DNA from: Amorphus orientalis
Lineage (GTDB): Bacteria; Pseudomonadota; Alphaproteobacteria; Rhizobiales; Amorphaceae
Assembly (NCBI RefSeq): GCF_030814015.1
Contig: NZ_JAUSUL010000003.1
Location: forward strand, 310,001 to 374,000
DNA: 64,000 nt
Direction of reading: 5' to 3'
Made by a program: the position numbers and the translations under genes. Positions 17,283 through 27,200 of the stretch are shown one piece after another; within the stretch, counting starts at the first letter, position 1, and each line of letters starts with the position of its first letter. The notes beneath the pieces were generated by a model that saw only the letters and a list, made by a program, of their open reading frames with translations, was not told where the DNA came from and did no database searches.

Positions 17283-17585
17283 CTAGGCCCCCGGCATCGC
17301 ATCCTCGCCGAACCCGCTCTCGACCAGCTGGGTCAGCGCATCGATCACCGCCTCGGCTTCCGGCCCCGTCGCGGTGATGGTGATCCCGGTTCCCGGCCCG
17401 GCGGCCAGCATCAGGAGCCCCATGATGGATGTGCCGCCCACCGACTGGCCATCCCGCTCGACGGTGACGTCCGCCCGGAACTGCTCGGCGCACTTGACGA
17501 ATTTCGCGGATGCGCGGGCGTGCAGCCCGCGTTGATTGACGATGACGAGCCTGGCGGACCGAACCGCATCCGCTTCGTCCGTCAT
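17283..17585 (-). CDS. ptsH: HPr-family phosphocarrier protein of the PTS-Ntr branch
   Basis: A 100-residue HPr homologue. The active-site histidine is His22 in GLHARASAKFVK, and the regulatory serine is Ser53 in GTSIMGLLML, the site that HprK phosphorylates. In alphaproteobacteria this protein relays phosphate from EI-Ntr to EIIA proteins and acts in regulation rather than sugar uptake. It overlaps the upstream EIIA gene by 4 bp (ATGA), so the two are translationally coupled. An NPr/ptsO name would be equally reasonable. The stop lies close to a GGGGGC-rich stretch without a clear terminator. Confidence 0.93.
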   Translation of the reverse strand: MTDEADAVRSARLVIVNQRGLHARASAKFVKCAEQFRADVTVERDGQSVGGTSIMGLLMLAAGPGTGITITATGPEAEAVIDALTQLVESGFGEDAMPGA

Positions 17586-17983
17586 CGGCCCGAAAGAACC
17601 TGGCTGGCCACGCTGATATATTTCTGGCCGGCGGTCTTGGCGTCGTCGACGGCCTGAACCAGCGGCGTGTCGGCCCGCACGCTGGCGAGCTTGACCAGCA
17701 TCGGCAGATTGACGCCGGCGATCACCTCGATCGCACCGGCCCGCATGACCGAAATCGCGAGATTGGATGGGGTGCCGCCGAACATGTCGGTCAGGACCAC
17801 GACGCCGCTCCCGTCATCCACGGAGTTGATCGCCTCGACGATGTCGGTCCGGCGCTGCTCCATGTCGTCGTCCGGTCCGATCGAGATCGTGGCGATGCGC
17901 TCCTGCGGACCGACCACATGCTCAAGCGCGGCCTGAAGTTCTTCGGCCAGGCGCCCATGGGTGACGAGGACGAGCCCGATCAT
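17582..17983 (-). CDS. PTS EIIA component, mannose/fructose (Man) family
   Basis: A 133-residue EIIA-Man fold protein. The phospho-accepting histidine is His9 in MIGLVLVTHGRLA and the domain core VVVLTDMFGGTPSNLA is typical. In alphaproteobacteria lacking PTS permeases, this EIIA is an output of the phosphorelay, thought to regulate other proteins according to its phosphorylation state. It lies between hprK (229 bp upstream) and the HPr gene (4-bp overlap). The start at 17983 is fixed by the fold, which begins with this beta strand; upstream in-frame residues are unrelated. Members are named manX or ptsM in different species. Confidence 0.92.
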   Translation of the reverse strand: MIGLVLVTHGRLAEELQAALEHVVGPQERIATISIGPDDDMEQRRTDIVEAINSVDDGSGVVVLTDMFGGTPSNLAISVMRAGAIEVIAGVNLPMLVKLASVRADTPLVQAVDDAKTAGQKYISVASQVLSGR

Positions 17984-18212
17984 CGAAGACAGCAGTCCGC
18001 TGACATGACCCCAGGACCACTCGCCGTGCGGCGATGCCGCACGCTGCGGAGCGAAAGACTGTTCAGCACGGTGGAAATCGCACAACCTCGCACGGATCTG
18101 ACCCTGTCCGCCGGTCGCCGGCACCAGCCGGAAACGATCGGCGTCGCCGCCCGAGAGGAAGCCCCCGCGCGACGTGCCGGCCAGATTCTGTCAGCCGGCC
18201 CCCGGTTTCAAG

Positions 18213-18683
18213 TCAAATCGTTGGATTCTCCCGTTCGATTCCGAACCGTTCCGCCAGAATGCGCGCCCGCACGGCCGCACAGGCCTGCCATCCCGTCCCG
18301 CAGACGGGTTGCCGCGCAAGCCGCAGGCCCTCGATCGTGGTCACCAGGGCGCCCGGCTCCGGCAGCCGTTCGGCGTCCGCCAGGTCGACGATGTCAACGA
18401 CGAGGCGCACCACGGCCGCGGTCTCGAAGTCGGTTGCGACGATGCCGAAGCCGCGCAGTTCCAGCCGCCCGGCGATCTCGGAGGGCGCCCGCGCGACGAG
18501 GCGCCCGTTGACCGCCGCCACGGCGACCCGGTCGTCGGAGACCAGCTGGGCGTACCGTCCGCCCGCGCGCTCCGCTTCCACGAGCTGGGCGGCAAGCGCA
18601 CTCTTTCCCGCTCCCGACGGCCCGCGAACCAGCACGCCGACGGCCCCGATCAGCAGGCATGTGGCATGGATCGTGGGAGCCAT
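18213..18683 (-). CDS. hprK: HPr kinase/phosphorylase, short one-domain form
   Basis: A 156-residue protein equal to only the C-terminal catalytic domain of Firmicute HprK (about 310 residues). The Walker A GPSGAGKS is at 21-28 and the SDDRV segment near 59-63 supplies metal-binding aspartates. It phosphorylates the regulatory serine of HPr, here Ser53 of the neighbouring carrier. The short form lacking the N-terminal domain is normal for Alphaproteobacteria, so this is not a truncation. It is 18 bp downstream of chvG and probably in that operon. Confidence 0.93.
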   Translation of the reverse strand: MAPTIHATCLLIGAVGVLVRGPSGAGKSALAAQLVEAERAGGRYAQLVSDDRVAVAAVNGRLVARAPSEIAGRLELRGFGIVATDFETAAVVRLVVDIVDLADAERLPEPGALVTTIEGLRLARQPVCGTGWQACAAVRARILAERFGIERENPTI

Positions 18684-18701
18684 CGCGTCCGCCTGGCCCC
18701 T

Positions 18702-20492
18702 CTAGGCCTGCGACAGGGCGGGCAGCCGGACGATGAACCGGGCGCCCGCGACCTCGCCCGGCGCGCCGTTCTCGGCGGGCCGGTTCTCGGCGGAGATCGT
18801 GCCCCGGTGCGCCTCCACGATCTGGCGCGAAATGGACAGGCCCAGCCCCGAATTGTCGCCGAACCCCTGGACCTCGGGCCGGTCGGTGTAGAAGCGCTCG
18901 AAGATGCGCTCGATCTTCTCCGCGGTGATGCCCGATCCGCAGTCGTCGATGACGACCTCCACGTCCCCGTCGATCCGGCGGGCCGTGACCGTGATGGTCC
19001 CGCCTTCCGGCGAGAACGAGCGCGCATTGTCGATCAGGTTGGTGAACACCTGGCTCAGCCGGCTGTCGTGTCCGTTCACATAGTAGGCATCGCGCGCCTT
19101 GCGGGAGCCGGCATTGGTCACGTTCAGCCGGATGGCGATCCCCTGGGGTCGGGCCAGTTCGCGCTGCAGCTCGACGACGGCTTCCAGCAGATCGGCGAGG
19201 TTCACCGGCTCCGCGTCGCGGCGTGCGAGCTCGGCATCCAGCCGCGAGGCGTCGGAAATGTCGGAGATCAGCCGGTCGAGCCGGCGCACGTCGTGCTGGA
19301 TGATGCCGAGCAGGCGCTCCCGCGACTCCTCGGTCTTGGCCCGCGGAAGCGTCTCCACGGCGCTGCGCAGCGAGGTCAGCGGGTTCTTGAGTTCGTGGGC
19401 GACGTCGGCCGCGAACGCCTCAATGGCATCGATGCGGTTATGAAGGGCCGCCGTCATCTCCTTCAGGGCTCGTCCCAGATCGCCGATCTCGTCGTGGCGC
19501 TCGGCAAAGGAGGGGATCGCGTCGCGGCCGCGCACCCCGCGCCGGACCCGGTCCGCGGCGGCGGCCAGCCGGCGGATCGGACCGGCGATCGTCCCGGCCA
19601 TCAGGATCGAGAGCACCGCCATCACGCCGACGGAAACCAGAAAGACGCGGACGATGGCCAGCCGCTCCGCCCGGAGAATGGAGTCGATGTCGCCGCCCTG
19701 GGTCGACAGGAGCAGCGCGCCGAGAACGGCGCGGAACCGCTGGATCGGAACCGCGACGGAGACGATCAGCTCGCCCTTGTCGTTGACCCGCACGACGCTC
19801 GCCGGAGCGCCCGAAACGGCTCGCTCGACCTCCGGATACTCCTTGCCGTTGGCGCCGCCGATCTCTTTATAGACCGGCAGGTCGCCGTGCAGCGTCCACC
19901 CCTTCAAGCGCTCCCAGATCCGCTCCAGCGGACCGGGCTCGCTCTCCTGGGGCGGCGGCAGATCGAAGCGCAGGATCTGCCCGCGCGAATAGAGATGCCG
20001 GGAATCGAGCAGCAGCAGGCCTTCCCGGTCGTAGATCCGGGCCCGGGTCTTCGTCGGAGAGATCAGGCGCCGCAGGATTGGCGCGACGCGCTCCGGATTG
20101 ATCGGAAAGTCCAGCGCATGAGTGCCCTGGTCGATCGGGGCGACGCTTTCGCCCGCCTGGAGCTCGAGCAGCCGTTCCGGATCCACCGAGATCGTGTCGG
20201 TGTCCACCGTCGCGGACGCGGCGATCGCCGCGGCGATGATCTCACCCTGAATGAGCAGGCTTTCCACCCGCGCATCGATCAGGCCGGCGCGGAACTGGTT
20301 CAGATAGAGGGTGCCGGAGACCAGCGCGACGAGGCCGACCAGATTGAGCGCAAGAATGCGGCGGGTGACGCTGGAGAAGACATAGGTGGACAGCATCCTG
20401 CCCACGCCGCGCCCGACACGGCCGACGAAACGGAGCGGCCGCCGCCGCCGCTGGCCCTTCGGGGCCGCATATGTATCCGTTTCGACAGCCAT
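18702..20492 (-). CDS. chvG: Sensor histidine kinase ChvG (ExoS)
   Basis: A 596-residue membrane kinase. Two transmembrane segments (about 46-66 and 281-302) enclose a periplasmic sensor domain, followed by HAMP, HisKA with phospho-acceptor His366 in DVAHELKNPL, and a HATPase domain with NLIDNARSFSPEGG and GLGLSISRQ. ChvG with ChvI responds to acidity and envelope stress and controls exopolysaccharide, motility, virulence or symbiosis genes in Rhizobiales; ExoR is its usual periplasmic inhibitor, not seen here. It starts 29 bp after chvI ends and precedes hprK closely. The start at 20492 is chosen over an ATG 60 bp upstream that would run into chvI. Confidence 0.95.
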   Translation of the reverse strand: MAVETDTYAAPKGQRRRRPLRFVGRVGRGVGRMLSTYVFSSVTRRILALNLVGLVALVSGTLYLNQFRAGLIDARVESLLIQGEIIAAAIAASATVDTDTISVDPERLLELQAGESVAPIDQGTHALDFPINPERVAPILRRLISPTKTRARIYDREGLLLLDSRHLYSRGQILRFDLPPPQESEPGPLERIWERLKGWTLHGDLPVYKEIGGANGKEYPEVERAVSGAPASVVRVNDKGELIVSVAVPIQRFRAVLGALLLSTQGGDIDSILRAERLAIVRVFLVSVGVMAVLSILMAGTIAGPIRRLAAAADRVRRGVRGRDAIPSFAERHDEIGDLGRALKEMTAALHNRIDAIEAFAADVAHELKNPLTSLRSAVETLPRAKTEESRERLLGIIQHDVRRLDRLISDISDASRLDAELARRDAEPVNLADLLEAVVELQRELARPQGIAIRLNVTNAGSRKARDAYYVNGHDSRLSQVFTNLIDNARSFSPEGGTITVTARRIDGDVEVVIDDCGSGITAEKIERIFERFYTDRPEVQGFGDNSGLGLSISRQIVEAHRGTISAENRPAENGAPGEVAGARFIVRLPALSQA

Positions 20493-20520
20493 GACGGGAT
20501 CGGCACCGTTTTCGGGCCGA

Positions 20521-21222
20521 CTACATTTCCTTGAACCGGTAGCCGACGCCATACAGCGTTTCGATCATGTCGAAGCTGTTGTCGACCACCTTGAACTTCT
20601 TCCTCAGCCGCTTGATGTGACTGTCGATGGTCCGGTCGTCGACATAGACCTGATCGTCATAGGCCGCGTCCATCAGCGCGTTGCGGCTCTTCACGACACC
20701 CGGCCTCTGGGCGAGAGCGAACAGGATCAGGAACTCCGTCACCGTCAGCGTGACCGGCTCGCCCTGCCAGGTGCAGGTGTGCCGCTCCTGGTCCATCTTC
20801 AGCTGGCCACGCTCCAGGATCTTGCTGGCGTCGGTCGCCTTCGGGGCCGTGCCGTCCCGCGGCTGGGCCCGGCGCATGACGGCCTTGACCCGCTCCACCA
20901 GGAGGCGCTGGGAAAACGGCTTCCGGATGAAGTCGTCGGCGCCCATCTTCAGCCCGAACAGCTCGTCGATCTCCTCGTCCTTGGAGGTGAGGAAGATCAC
21001 CGGCATGTCGCTCTGCTGACGCACGCGGCGCAGAAGCTCCATGCCGTCCATGCGCGGCATCTTGATGTCCAGGATCGCCAGGTCCGGCGGATCCTGGGAC
21101 AGGCCCTGCAGCGCGGACGAGCCATCGGTGTAGGTCTGGACCCGGTAGCCTTCCGATTCGAGCGCGATGGACACGGAAGCCAGGATGTTCCGGTCGTCAT
21201 CGACGAGTGCAACCGTCGCCAT
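20521..21222 (-). CDS. chvI: Response regulator ChvI
   Basis: A 233-residue OmpR-family regulator. The receiver domain carries the acidic pocket DDD at 8-10, phospho-acceptor Asp52 in [12 protein letters not shown] and the conserved Lys in FIRKPFS. The C-terminal winged helix includes [16 protein letters not shown] and ends GVGYRFKEM. Partner of the downstream ChvG kinase. A good AAAGGACG ribosome site precedes the start. Its promoter should lie in the 255-bp region shared with the divergent hugZ-like gene. In rhizobia ChvI also affects central carbon metabolism, which fits pckA lying only 1.2 kb away. Confidence 0.97.
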   Translation of the reverse strand: MATVALVDDDRNILASVSIALESEGYRVQTYTDGSSALQGLSQDPPDLAILDIKMPRMDGMELLRRVRQQSDMPVIFLTSKDEEIDELFGLKMGADDFIRKPFSQRLLVERVKAVMRRAQPRDGTAPKATDASKILERGQLKMDQERHTCTWQGEPVTLTVTEFLILFALAQRPGVVKSRNALMDAAYDDQVYVDDRTIDSHIKRLRKKFKVVDNSFDMIETLYGVGYRFKEM

Positions 21223-21477
21223 TCAGCGTCCTTTCGTCGCGGGTTCGCGCCGCGCAAGTCTGCGATCCGGCGCTTTTTCGTCGTAAGACGGGTCAATTAC
21301 GAGGAAAATATGGCCCGTCTCCGGTCCTGCGAAAGTCCCCGCTTGAGCCAAATCATTGCAGAAGCCTCGATTTTGGGGCTTTGTTGCGCGCACATGACCG
21401 TGCCGGAGTTAGGAAGACCCCGGCAAGAAAGCGGTCCGCGACCCGTCCGACTTTCAGCCAACGCCCAACCGAACGCG

Positions 21478-22206
21478 ATGTCGAGCGAATTCGAACCCGG
21501 CCCCGCTGCCAAGCAGCTCCTGCGCACCAGTTTCCAGGGTGCGCTGGGAACCCTGGACGCCGAAACCGGCGCGCCGCACGTTTCGCTCGTCACAGTGGCA
21601 ACCGCGCCGGACGGGGCCCCGATCCTGCTCCTGTCGGATCTGGCCCGGCACACGCGGAACCTGAAGGCGGACGATCGGGTCTCGCTTCTCGCAAGCGAGG
21701 CGACGACCCCGGGAGATCCGCTTGCCCTCGCCCGGGTCACGGTGATCGGGCGTATCCACCGCATCGCGTCGCCGGCGGCGGACCGCAACCGCTTCCTGGC
21801 GCGGCAGCCGGAGGCGGCCGAATACGCCGACTTCCCCGATTTCGGGTTCTATCGGCTGGAACCGGAAAGCGCCCATCTGGTCGCGGGCTTCGGCCGGATC
21901 GTGACGCTCTCCGCCGCCGACATCATGACGGATCTCTCCGACGCGCAAGCGCTCGTCGAGGCGGAGCCGGGTGCGATCGAGCACATGAACGCCGACCATG
22001 CCGATGCGGTCGCGCTCTATGCCGAAAAGCTGGCGGGCAAGGGTCCCGCCGAACGCCCCTGGCGGGTGTGCGGGATCGACCCGGAAGGCATCGATCTGGT
22101 CGCCGGCCACCACGCCGCCCGCGTCGATTTCCCCGAGCGCATCACCACGCCGGGTGCACTGCGATCCGCACTCAAGGCACTGGCCGACCAGGCGCGCGCC
22201 TCGTGA
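21478..22206 (+). CDS. HugZ-family pyridoxamine-phosphate-oxidase-like protein with DUF2470 domain
   Basis: A 242-residue protein. The first part is a split-barrel flavin-reductase or haem-binding domain (LRTSFQGALGTLD, HVSLVTVATAPDGAP, LLLSDLARHTRN). The last 80 residues form a DUF2470 domain with the motif EHMNADHADAV. Proteins with this layout include HugZ-like haem oxygenases and haem-utilisation proteins. The ligand here is unknown. The start at 21478 lacks a visible ribosome site; an ATG at 21394 in frame is an alternative with a Ser/Pro/Arg-rich leader. The gene is divergent from chvI and 238 bp before pckA. Confidence 0.8.
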   Translation: MSSEFEPGPAAKQLLRTSFQGALGTLDAETGAPHVSLVTVATAPDGAPILLLSDLARHTRNLKADDRVSLLASEATTPGDPLALARVTVIGRIHRIASPAADRNRFLARQPEAAEYADFPDFGFYRLEPESAHLVAGFGRIVTLSAADIMTDLSDAQALVEAEPGAIEHMNADHADAVALYAEKLAGKGPAERPWRVCGIDPEGIDLVAGHHAARVDFPERITTPGALRSALKALADQARAS

Positions 22207-22297
22207 GCGTCACCGAATTGCCGGAATCCCCCCTTTTGACGGGAACAAACCCAAGTCCGCACTGTTTTGCTTGTCACGGGCACGGGGGTTTACTACG

Positions 22298-22331
22298 TTC
22301 GCGCGAGTTTTCGCGCGAGTTTTCGCGCGAG
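22298..22331. repeat. Three 12-bp direct repeats upstream of pckA
   Basis: The unit TTCGCGCGAGTT occurs at 22298-22309 and 22310-22321, and its first 10 bases again at 22322-22331. Each copy contains the 8-bp palindrome TCGCGCGA, so the same DNA face is presented every 12 bp. A weak sigma-70-like promoter (TTGTCA 22271-22276, 17-bp spacer, TACGTT 22294-22299) would put transcription start within the first copy. The array lies 114 bp before the pckA start and may be a regulator-binding array. Confidence 0.85.
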
Positions 22332-22444
22332 GGGGCGCGGAACAGCCGCAGTCGGAACTGAACCGACACATCATGAATGCTGCGGCGCAACATGGTTGCT
22401 GATGGCTCAGACCACACGCCAGCTGATTTAAGAGAGGCAGAACA

Positions 22445-24058
22445 GTGAAAGAATTCGGCTTGCGCAATCCAAACGCCGGGATCGAGACGATTGGTCTCGC
22501 CGGGTTGGCGTCGATCCACTGGAACCAGAGCGCCCCCAGCCTCTACGAACAGGCGATCCGCCGCAACGAAGGCCAGCTGACCGCCGCCGGGACCCTGGCG
22601 GCCGACACCGGCGTGCACACCGGACGCTCGCCGAAAGACAAGTTCGTGGTGCGTGATTCCGGCACCGAGGACCAGATCTGGTGGGATAACAACAAGGCGA
22701 TGGAGCCTGCCGCGTTCGACCGCCTTCTGGAGGACATGCGCGACCACGCCAAGGGCATGAACCTGTTCGGCCAGGACCTTTATGGCGGCGCCGACCCCGA
22801 CTACCGGATCAACGTCCGCGTCTACACCGAATACGCCTGGCATTCGCTGTTCATCCGCAATCTGCTGATCCGGCCGGATCGCGACGCGCTGACGAGCTTC
22901 GTACCGGATCTGACGATCATCGACCTGCCGAGCTTCTCCGCCGATCCGGAGCGGCACGGCTGCCGCAGCGAGACGGTCATCGCCTGCGACTTCACCCGCA
23001 AGATCATCCTGATCGCGGGCACCTCCTATGCGGGCGAGATGAAGAAATCGGTCTTCACCCTGCTCAACTACCTGCTTCCGCCCAAGAACGTCATGCCGAT
23101 GCACTGCTCGGCCAATCTCGGCGCGAACGGCGACACGGCCGTCTTCTTCGGTCTGTCGGGCACCGGCAAGACGACGCTGTCCGCCGATCCCAAGCGCAAG
23201 CTGATCGGCGACGACGAGCACGGCTGGAGCGAGAACGGCGTCTTCAACTTCGAAGGCGGCTCCTACGCCAAGATGATCAAGCTGTCCCAGGAGGCCGAAC
23301 CGCAGATCTGGGCCGCCACCCATCGCTTCGGCGTCATCTACGAGAACGTCACCATCGATCCGGACACCCGCGAGCCCAATTTCGACGACGGGTCGAAGAC
23401 CGAGAACACCCGCGGCGCCTACCCGATCGAGTTCATGCCCAACATCGCGACGGGCAGTGTCGGGCCGAACCCGAAGAACATCATCATGCTGACCGCCGAT
23501 GCGTTCGGCGTGATGCCGCCGATCGCCAAGCTGACTCCGGCCCAGGCGATGTACCATTTCCTGTCGGGCTACACCGCCAAGATCGCCGGCACGGAAAAGG
23601 GCGTCACCGATCCCGAAGCGACCTTCTCCACCTGCTTCGGCGCGCCGTTCCTGCCGCGCCACCCGGTCGAGTACGGCAACCTTCTGCGCGAGCTGATCGC
23701 CCGCCACGAGGTGGACTGCTGGCTCCTGAACACCGGCTGGACCGGCGGCGCCCACGGCGTCGGCCACCGCATGCCGATTTCCGCGACCCGGACCCTGCTG
23801 GACGCGGCGCTCGACGGCTCGCTGCATTCCGCCGACTACCGCACCGATCCGAACTTCGGCTTCGCGGTTCCGGTCTCGGTGCCGGGCGTGGACAGCAAGA
23901 TCCTCGATCCCCGCTCCACCTGGGACGACAAGGCCGGCTACGACCGGCAGGCGGCGCGTCTGGTGGGTATGTTCGTCGACAATTTCGCCCGCTTTGCCGA
24001 CCACGTGGACGCCAGCGTGCTGCAGGCCGCGCCCGAACTCTCAAACGCGGCCGAATAA
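22445..24058 (+). CDS. pckA: Phosphoenolpyruvate carboxykinase (ATP)
   Basis: PckA converts oxaloacetate and ATP to phosphoenolpyruvate, the entry step of gluconeogenesis from TCA intermediates. The 537-residue protein has the kinase-1a P-loop [11 protein letters not shown] at 236-246, the metal-site region LIGDDEHGW and the family stretch [13 protein letters not shown]. It starts with GTG, preceded by AGAGAGG. Expression probably responds to regulators acting on the repeat array upstream. The proximity to chvI and the PTS-Ntr genes is typical for Rhizobiales. A terminator lies 30 bp past the stop. Confidence 0.97.
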   Translation: MKEFGLRNPNAGIETIGLAGLASIHWNQSAPSLYEQAIRRNEGQLTAAGTLAADTGVHTGRSPKDKFVVRDSGTEDQIWWDNNKAMEPAAFDRLLEDMRDHAKGMNLFGQDLYGGADPDYRINVRVYTEYAWHSLFIRNLLIRPDRDALTSFVPDLTIIDLPSFSADPERHGCRSETVIACDFTRKIILIAGTSYAGEMKKSVFTLLNYLLPPKNVMPMHCSANLGANGDTAVFFGLSGTGKTTLSADPKRKLIGDDEHGWSENGVFNFEGGSYAKMIKLSQEAEPQIWAATHRFGVIYENVTIDPDTREPNFDDGSKTENTRGAYPIEFMPNIATGSVGPNPKNIIMLTADAFGVMPPIAKLTPAQAMYHFLSGYTAKIAGTEKGVTDPEATFSTCFGAPFLPRHPVEYGNLLRELIARHEVDCWLLNTGWTGGAHGVGHRMPISATRTLLDAALDGSLHSADYRTDPNFGFAVPVSVPGVDSKILDPRSTWDDKAGYDRQAARLVGMFVDNFARFADHVDASVLQAAPELSNAAE

Positions 24059-24087
24059 GCCGACTTTCCGCTTTCGAACGTGTCACG

Positions 24088-24120
24088 ACGCGCTCCGGGA
24101 AACCGGGGCGCGTTTTTCTT
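24088..24120 (+). terminator. Rho-independent terminator of pckA
   Basis: An 11-bp stem (ACGCGCTCCGG with CCGGGGCGCGT, one mismatch) with a GAAA tetraloop is followed directly by TTTTTCTT. It lies 30 bp after the pckA stop and before addB. Confidence 0.92.
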
Positions 24121-24218
24121 GTGGAGCCGGGGCGATCGCTGGTGGAAGGGCCAACGGCGGTCTCGCGTCCCTGGGACGGGACAGGCTAGATTGGTCGCCA
24201 AACGTCGGACCGAGCCCC

Positions 24219-27200
24219 ATGCCCCGCGTCTATTCCATCGCGCCGTCGACACCCTTCCTTCCGACCCTCGTCGCCGCACTTCGCGACGGCTCGCTGTGGC
24301 CGGACGGTCGCGTGCCGGACGATCCCCTCGCCCTTGCCGATGCCACGATCTATCTGCCCACCCGGCGCGCGGCGCGGGTGCTGGAGGCCGCCTTTCTCGC
24401 CGATGCCGGGTCCCCCAGCGTGGTGCTGCCGGACATCCGCGCGATCGGCGACGTGGCGGAGGATCTCCTCGCCCTGGACGAGACGCGCGCCGCCGACCTC
24501 GGCCAGCCGGTGCTTCCGCCGCTGACGCGCCGGGTCGCCATGGCCGGTCTGGTCCGGAGCTGGGCCACACGGCTTCATGCGGAGACGCTGGACCTCCTGC
24601 CCGGCGAGACCGTCTCCGTTCCGACCTCCCCGGCCGACGCCGCCCGGCTCGCCACCGACCTCCTCGACCTGATGGACCAGGTGGAGACCCAGGAGGCCGA
24701 CTGGGCCGCGCTCGCGCAGCTGGTTCCGGAGGAACTGGCGGCCTACTGGCAGGTGACGACCACCTTTCTTGAGGTCGCCGTCACCGCCTGGCCGGACTTT
24801 CTCGCCGAACAGGGCATGATGGAGCCCGCCCAGCGGCGCCGTCTCCTGGTCGAGGCGGAGGCGGACCGGCTCGCGGCGTCGCGGCCGAAGGGGCCTGTGA
24901 TTGCCGCCGGCTCGACCGGCTCGATCCCGGCCACCGCCCGGCTGATCGCAACCATCGCCGGGCTTCCGACCGGCGCCGTCGTGCTGCCCGGCCTTGATTT
25001 CGATCTCGACGACGCGGCCTGGACGGCCATCGACGATCCGGCGGACCCGGCCTTCAGCCATCCCCAGTACGGGCTCAAGCAGCTTCTGCGGCGCATCGGC
25101 ATCGAGCGGTCCGACGTCCGCGCTCTCGGACCGGTCCCGACCGGTGCCTCCGCCGCGCGGACCACCCTCATCTCGTCCGCCTTCCGGCCGGCGGCAACCA
25201 CGGAGGCCTGGGCGGCCCCCGAGGCCAACGCGGAGGCGGCGATCGCGGGGCTCGCCCTGATCGAGGCGGAGACCTCTCGGGAAGAGGCCACCGCCATTGC
25301 ACTCGCCCTGCGCGAGACCCTGGAAACGCCGGGCGCCACAGCGGCTCTGGTCACGCCGGACCGGGCCATCGCCCGGCGCGTGGCCGCCGAGATGAAGCGC
25401 TGGGAGATCGCCGTCGACGATTCCGCCGGCCGGCCGCTCGGCACCACCACCGCCGGCCTGTTCGCCCGGCTCGCCGCCGCGACCGCCACCGGCGGCGACG
25501 CGCACACGCTCATTGCCCTCCTCAAGCACCACCAGTGCCGGATCGGGCTGGATCACGACGTCTACCGGGAGGGCGTGGACGCGCTGGAGCGCCACGTTCT
25601 GCGCGGACACCGGGTCCGGCCCGGCTCGGACGGACTGCGCGCGGCGATCGCGCACCGCCGGTCCGAATGGGCCGACAAGGCGAAGAACCTCGCGCCCCTG
25701 GATGCCGCGGAGACCCTGGTGGACGCCCTGTCCGCCGCCCTGGCACCGCTGGAGGATCTCACGCGGGCCGCCGAACAGGTCGCCATCTCCGCCTTCGCCG
25801 CCGCGCATCTGGCCGTCGTGGAGGCGCTGGCGCACGACCCGGCGCGCCCGGATGCGCTCGCCCGGACGGCCGACGGCCGGGCGCTTCTCACCGCGCTGGA
25901 CGGGCTCGCCCAGACCGGCGGGGTCTATTTCGACGTTCTCCCCGCCGACTGGCCCTCCCTGTTCGAGGCGCTGGCCGGAGATGCCGCCGTGCGCGGGCCC
26001 GTGCCGACCGACGACCGTCTGTTCGTCTGGGGTCCGCTGGAGGCCCGTCTCCAGTCGGTCGACCGGCTCGTGGTCGCCGGCCTCAACGAGGGCAGTTGGC
26101 CGGCCGCCGTGGAGATCGGACCGTGGATGTCGCGGCCGATGATGACCGCCTTCGGCCTGGAGCCGCCGGAGCGGCGCATCGGCCTTGCCGCCCACGACGT
26201 GGCCCAGGCACTCGGCGCGCGCGACGTCGTGCTGACCCGCGCCCGGCGCGTGTCCGGAACGCCCACGGTCGCCTCGCGCTGGCTGCAGCGCCTGCGCACG
26301 GTCGCCGGACCCACGGCGTCCGAGGCGATCGCCGCACGCGGGCGCACCTATCTCGACTGGGCGTCCGCCCTCGATGCGCCCTCCGGCCCGCCCGTGCCGG
26401 CACCCCGACCCGCTCCCGCTCCCCCGGTGGTCGACCGACCGGACCGGCTGAGCGTCACCGAGATCGCCACCCTGATCCGCGATCCCTACGCCATCTACGC
26501 CCGGCATCTCCTGCGGCTGAAGCCCCTCGATCCGATCGCACCGCCTCTGGAGGCGTCCGAACGCGGCACGCTGATCCACGACGTGCTCGCCCGGTTCGTC
26601 GCCGAATGGACCGGTCCGTTCGACGCCACCGCCGTCGCAGCGCTGGTCGAGATGGGCCGCGAAGCCTTCACGAAGCTCGACGAGGCGGAGGTCGCCGCCC
26701 TCTGGCTGCCCCGGTTCGCCCGGATCGCGGAGGCGTTCGTTGCCCGCGAGGCCACCCTTGCGACCAGGATCCGGTCCCGTCTGGTGGAAATCCGCGGCCG
26801 GCTGGAGCGCCCCACGCCGGCCGGACCAGTCACGGTCGCCGGGCGCGCCGACCGGGTCGACCTTCTGAGCGACGGAACCGTCGCGCTCTATGACTACAAG
26901 ACCGGCTCCTCGCCGTCCGCCCAGGAGGTCGCGGCCCACCTGGAGCCGCAGCTCACGCTGGAAGCGCTGATGCTGCGCGAAGGCGGTCTCGAATCCGTTC
27001 CGGCCGATCAGACCGTGTCCGACATCGCCTATATCGAGCTGAAGGGGGCCCGCGAGCCGCTGACGGTGCGCTCGATCCTGGACAACAAGGCCGGGAAGGA
27101 CGCCGCGACCCTCGTCGCGGAGGTCGATCAGAAGCTCCGGGCCCTTCTCTCCGCCTACGCGATGGACGGCAGCGTCTATCTCTCCCGCGCGCGGATCCAG

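Noticed and set aside
22402-22434. Tiny ATG frame of nine codons (MAQTTRQLI) just before pckA
   Set aside because: It could be a leader peptide, but it has no ribosome site, no codon bias toward a regulatory amino acid and no terminator hairpin that would make attenuation plausible.
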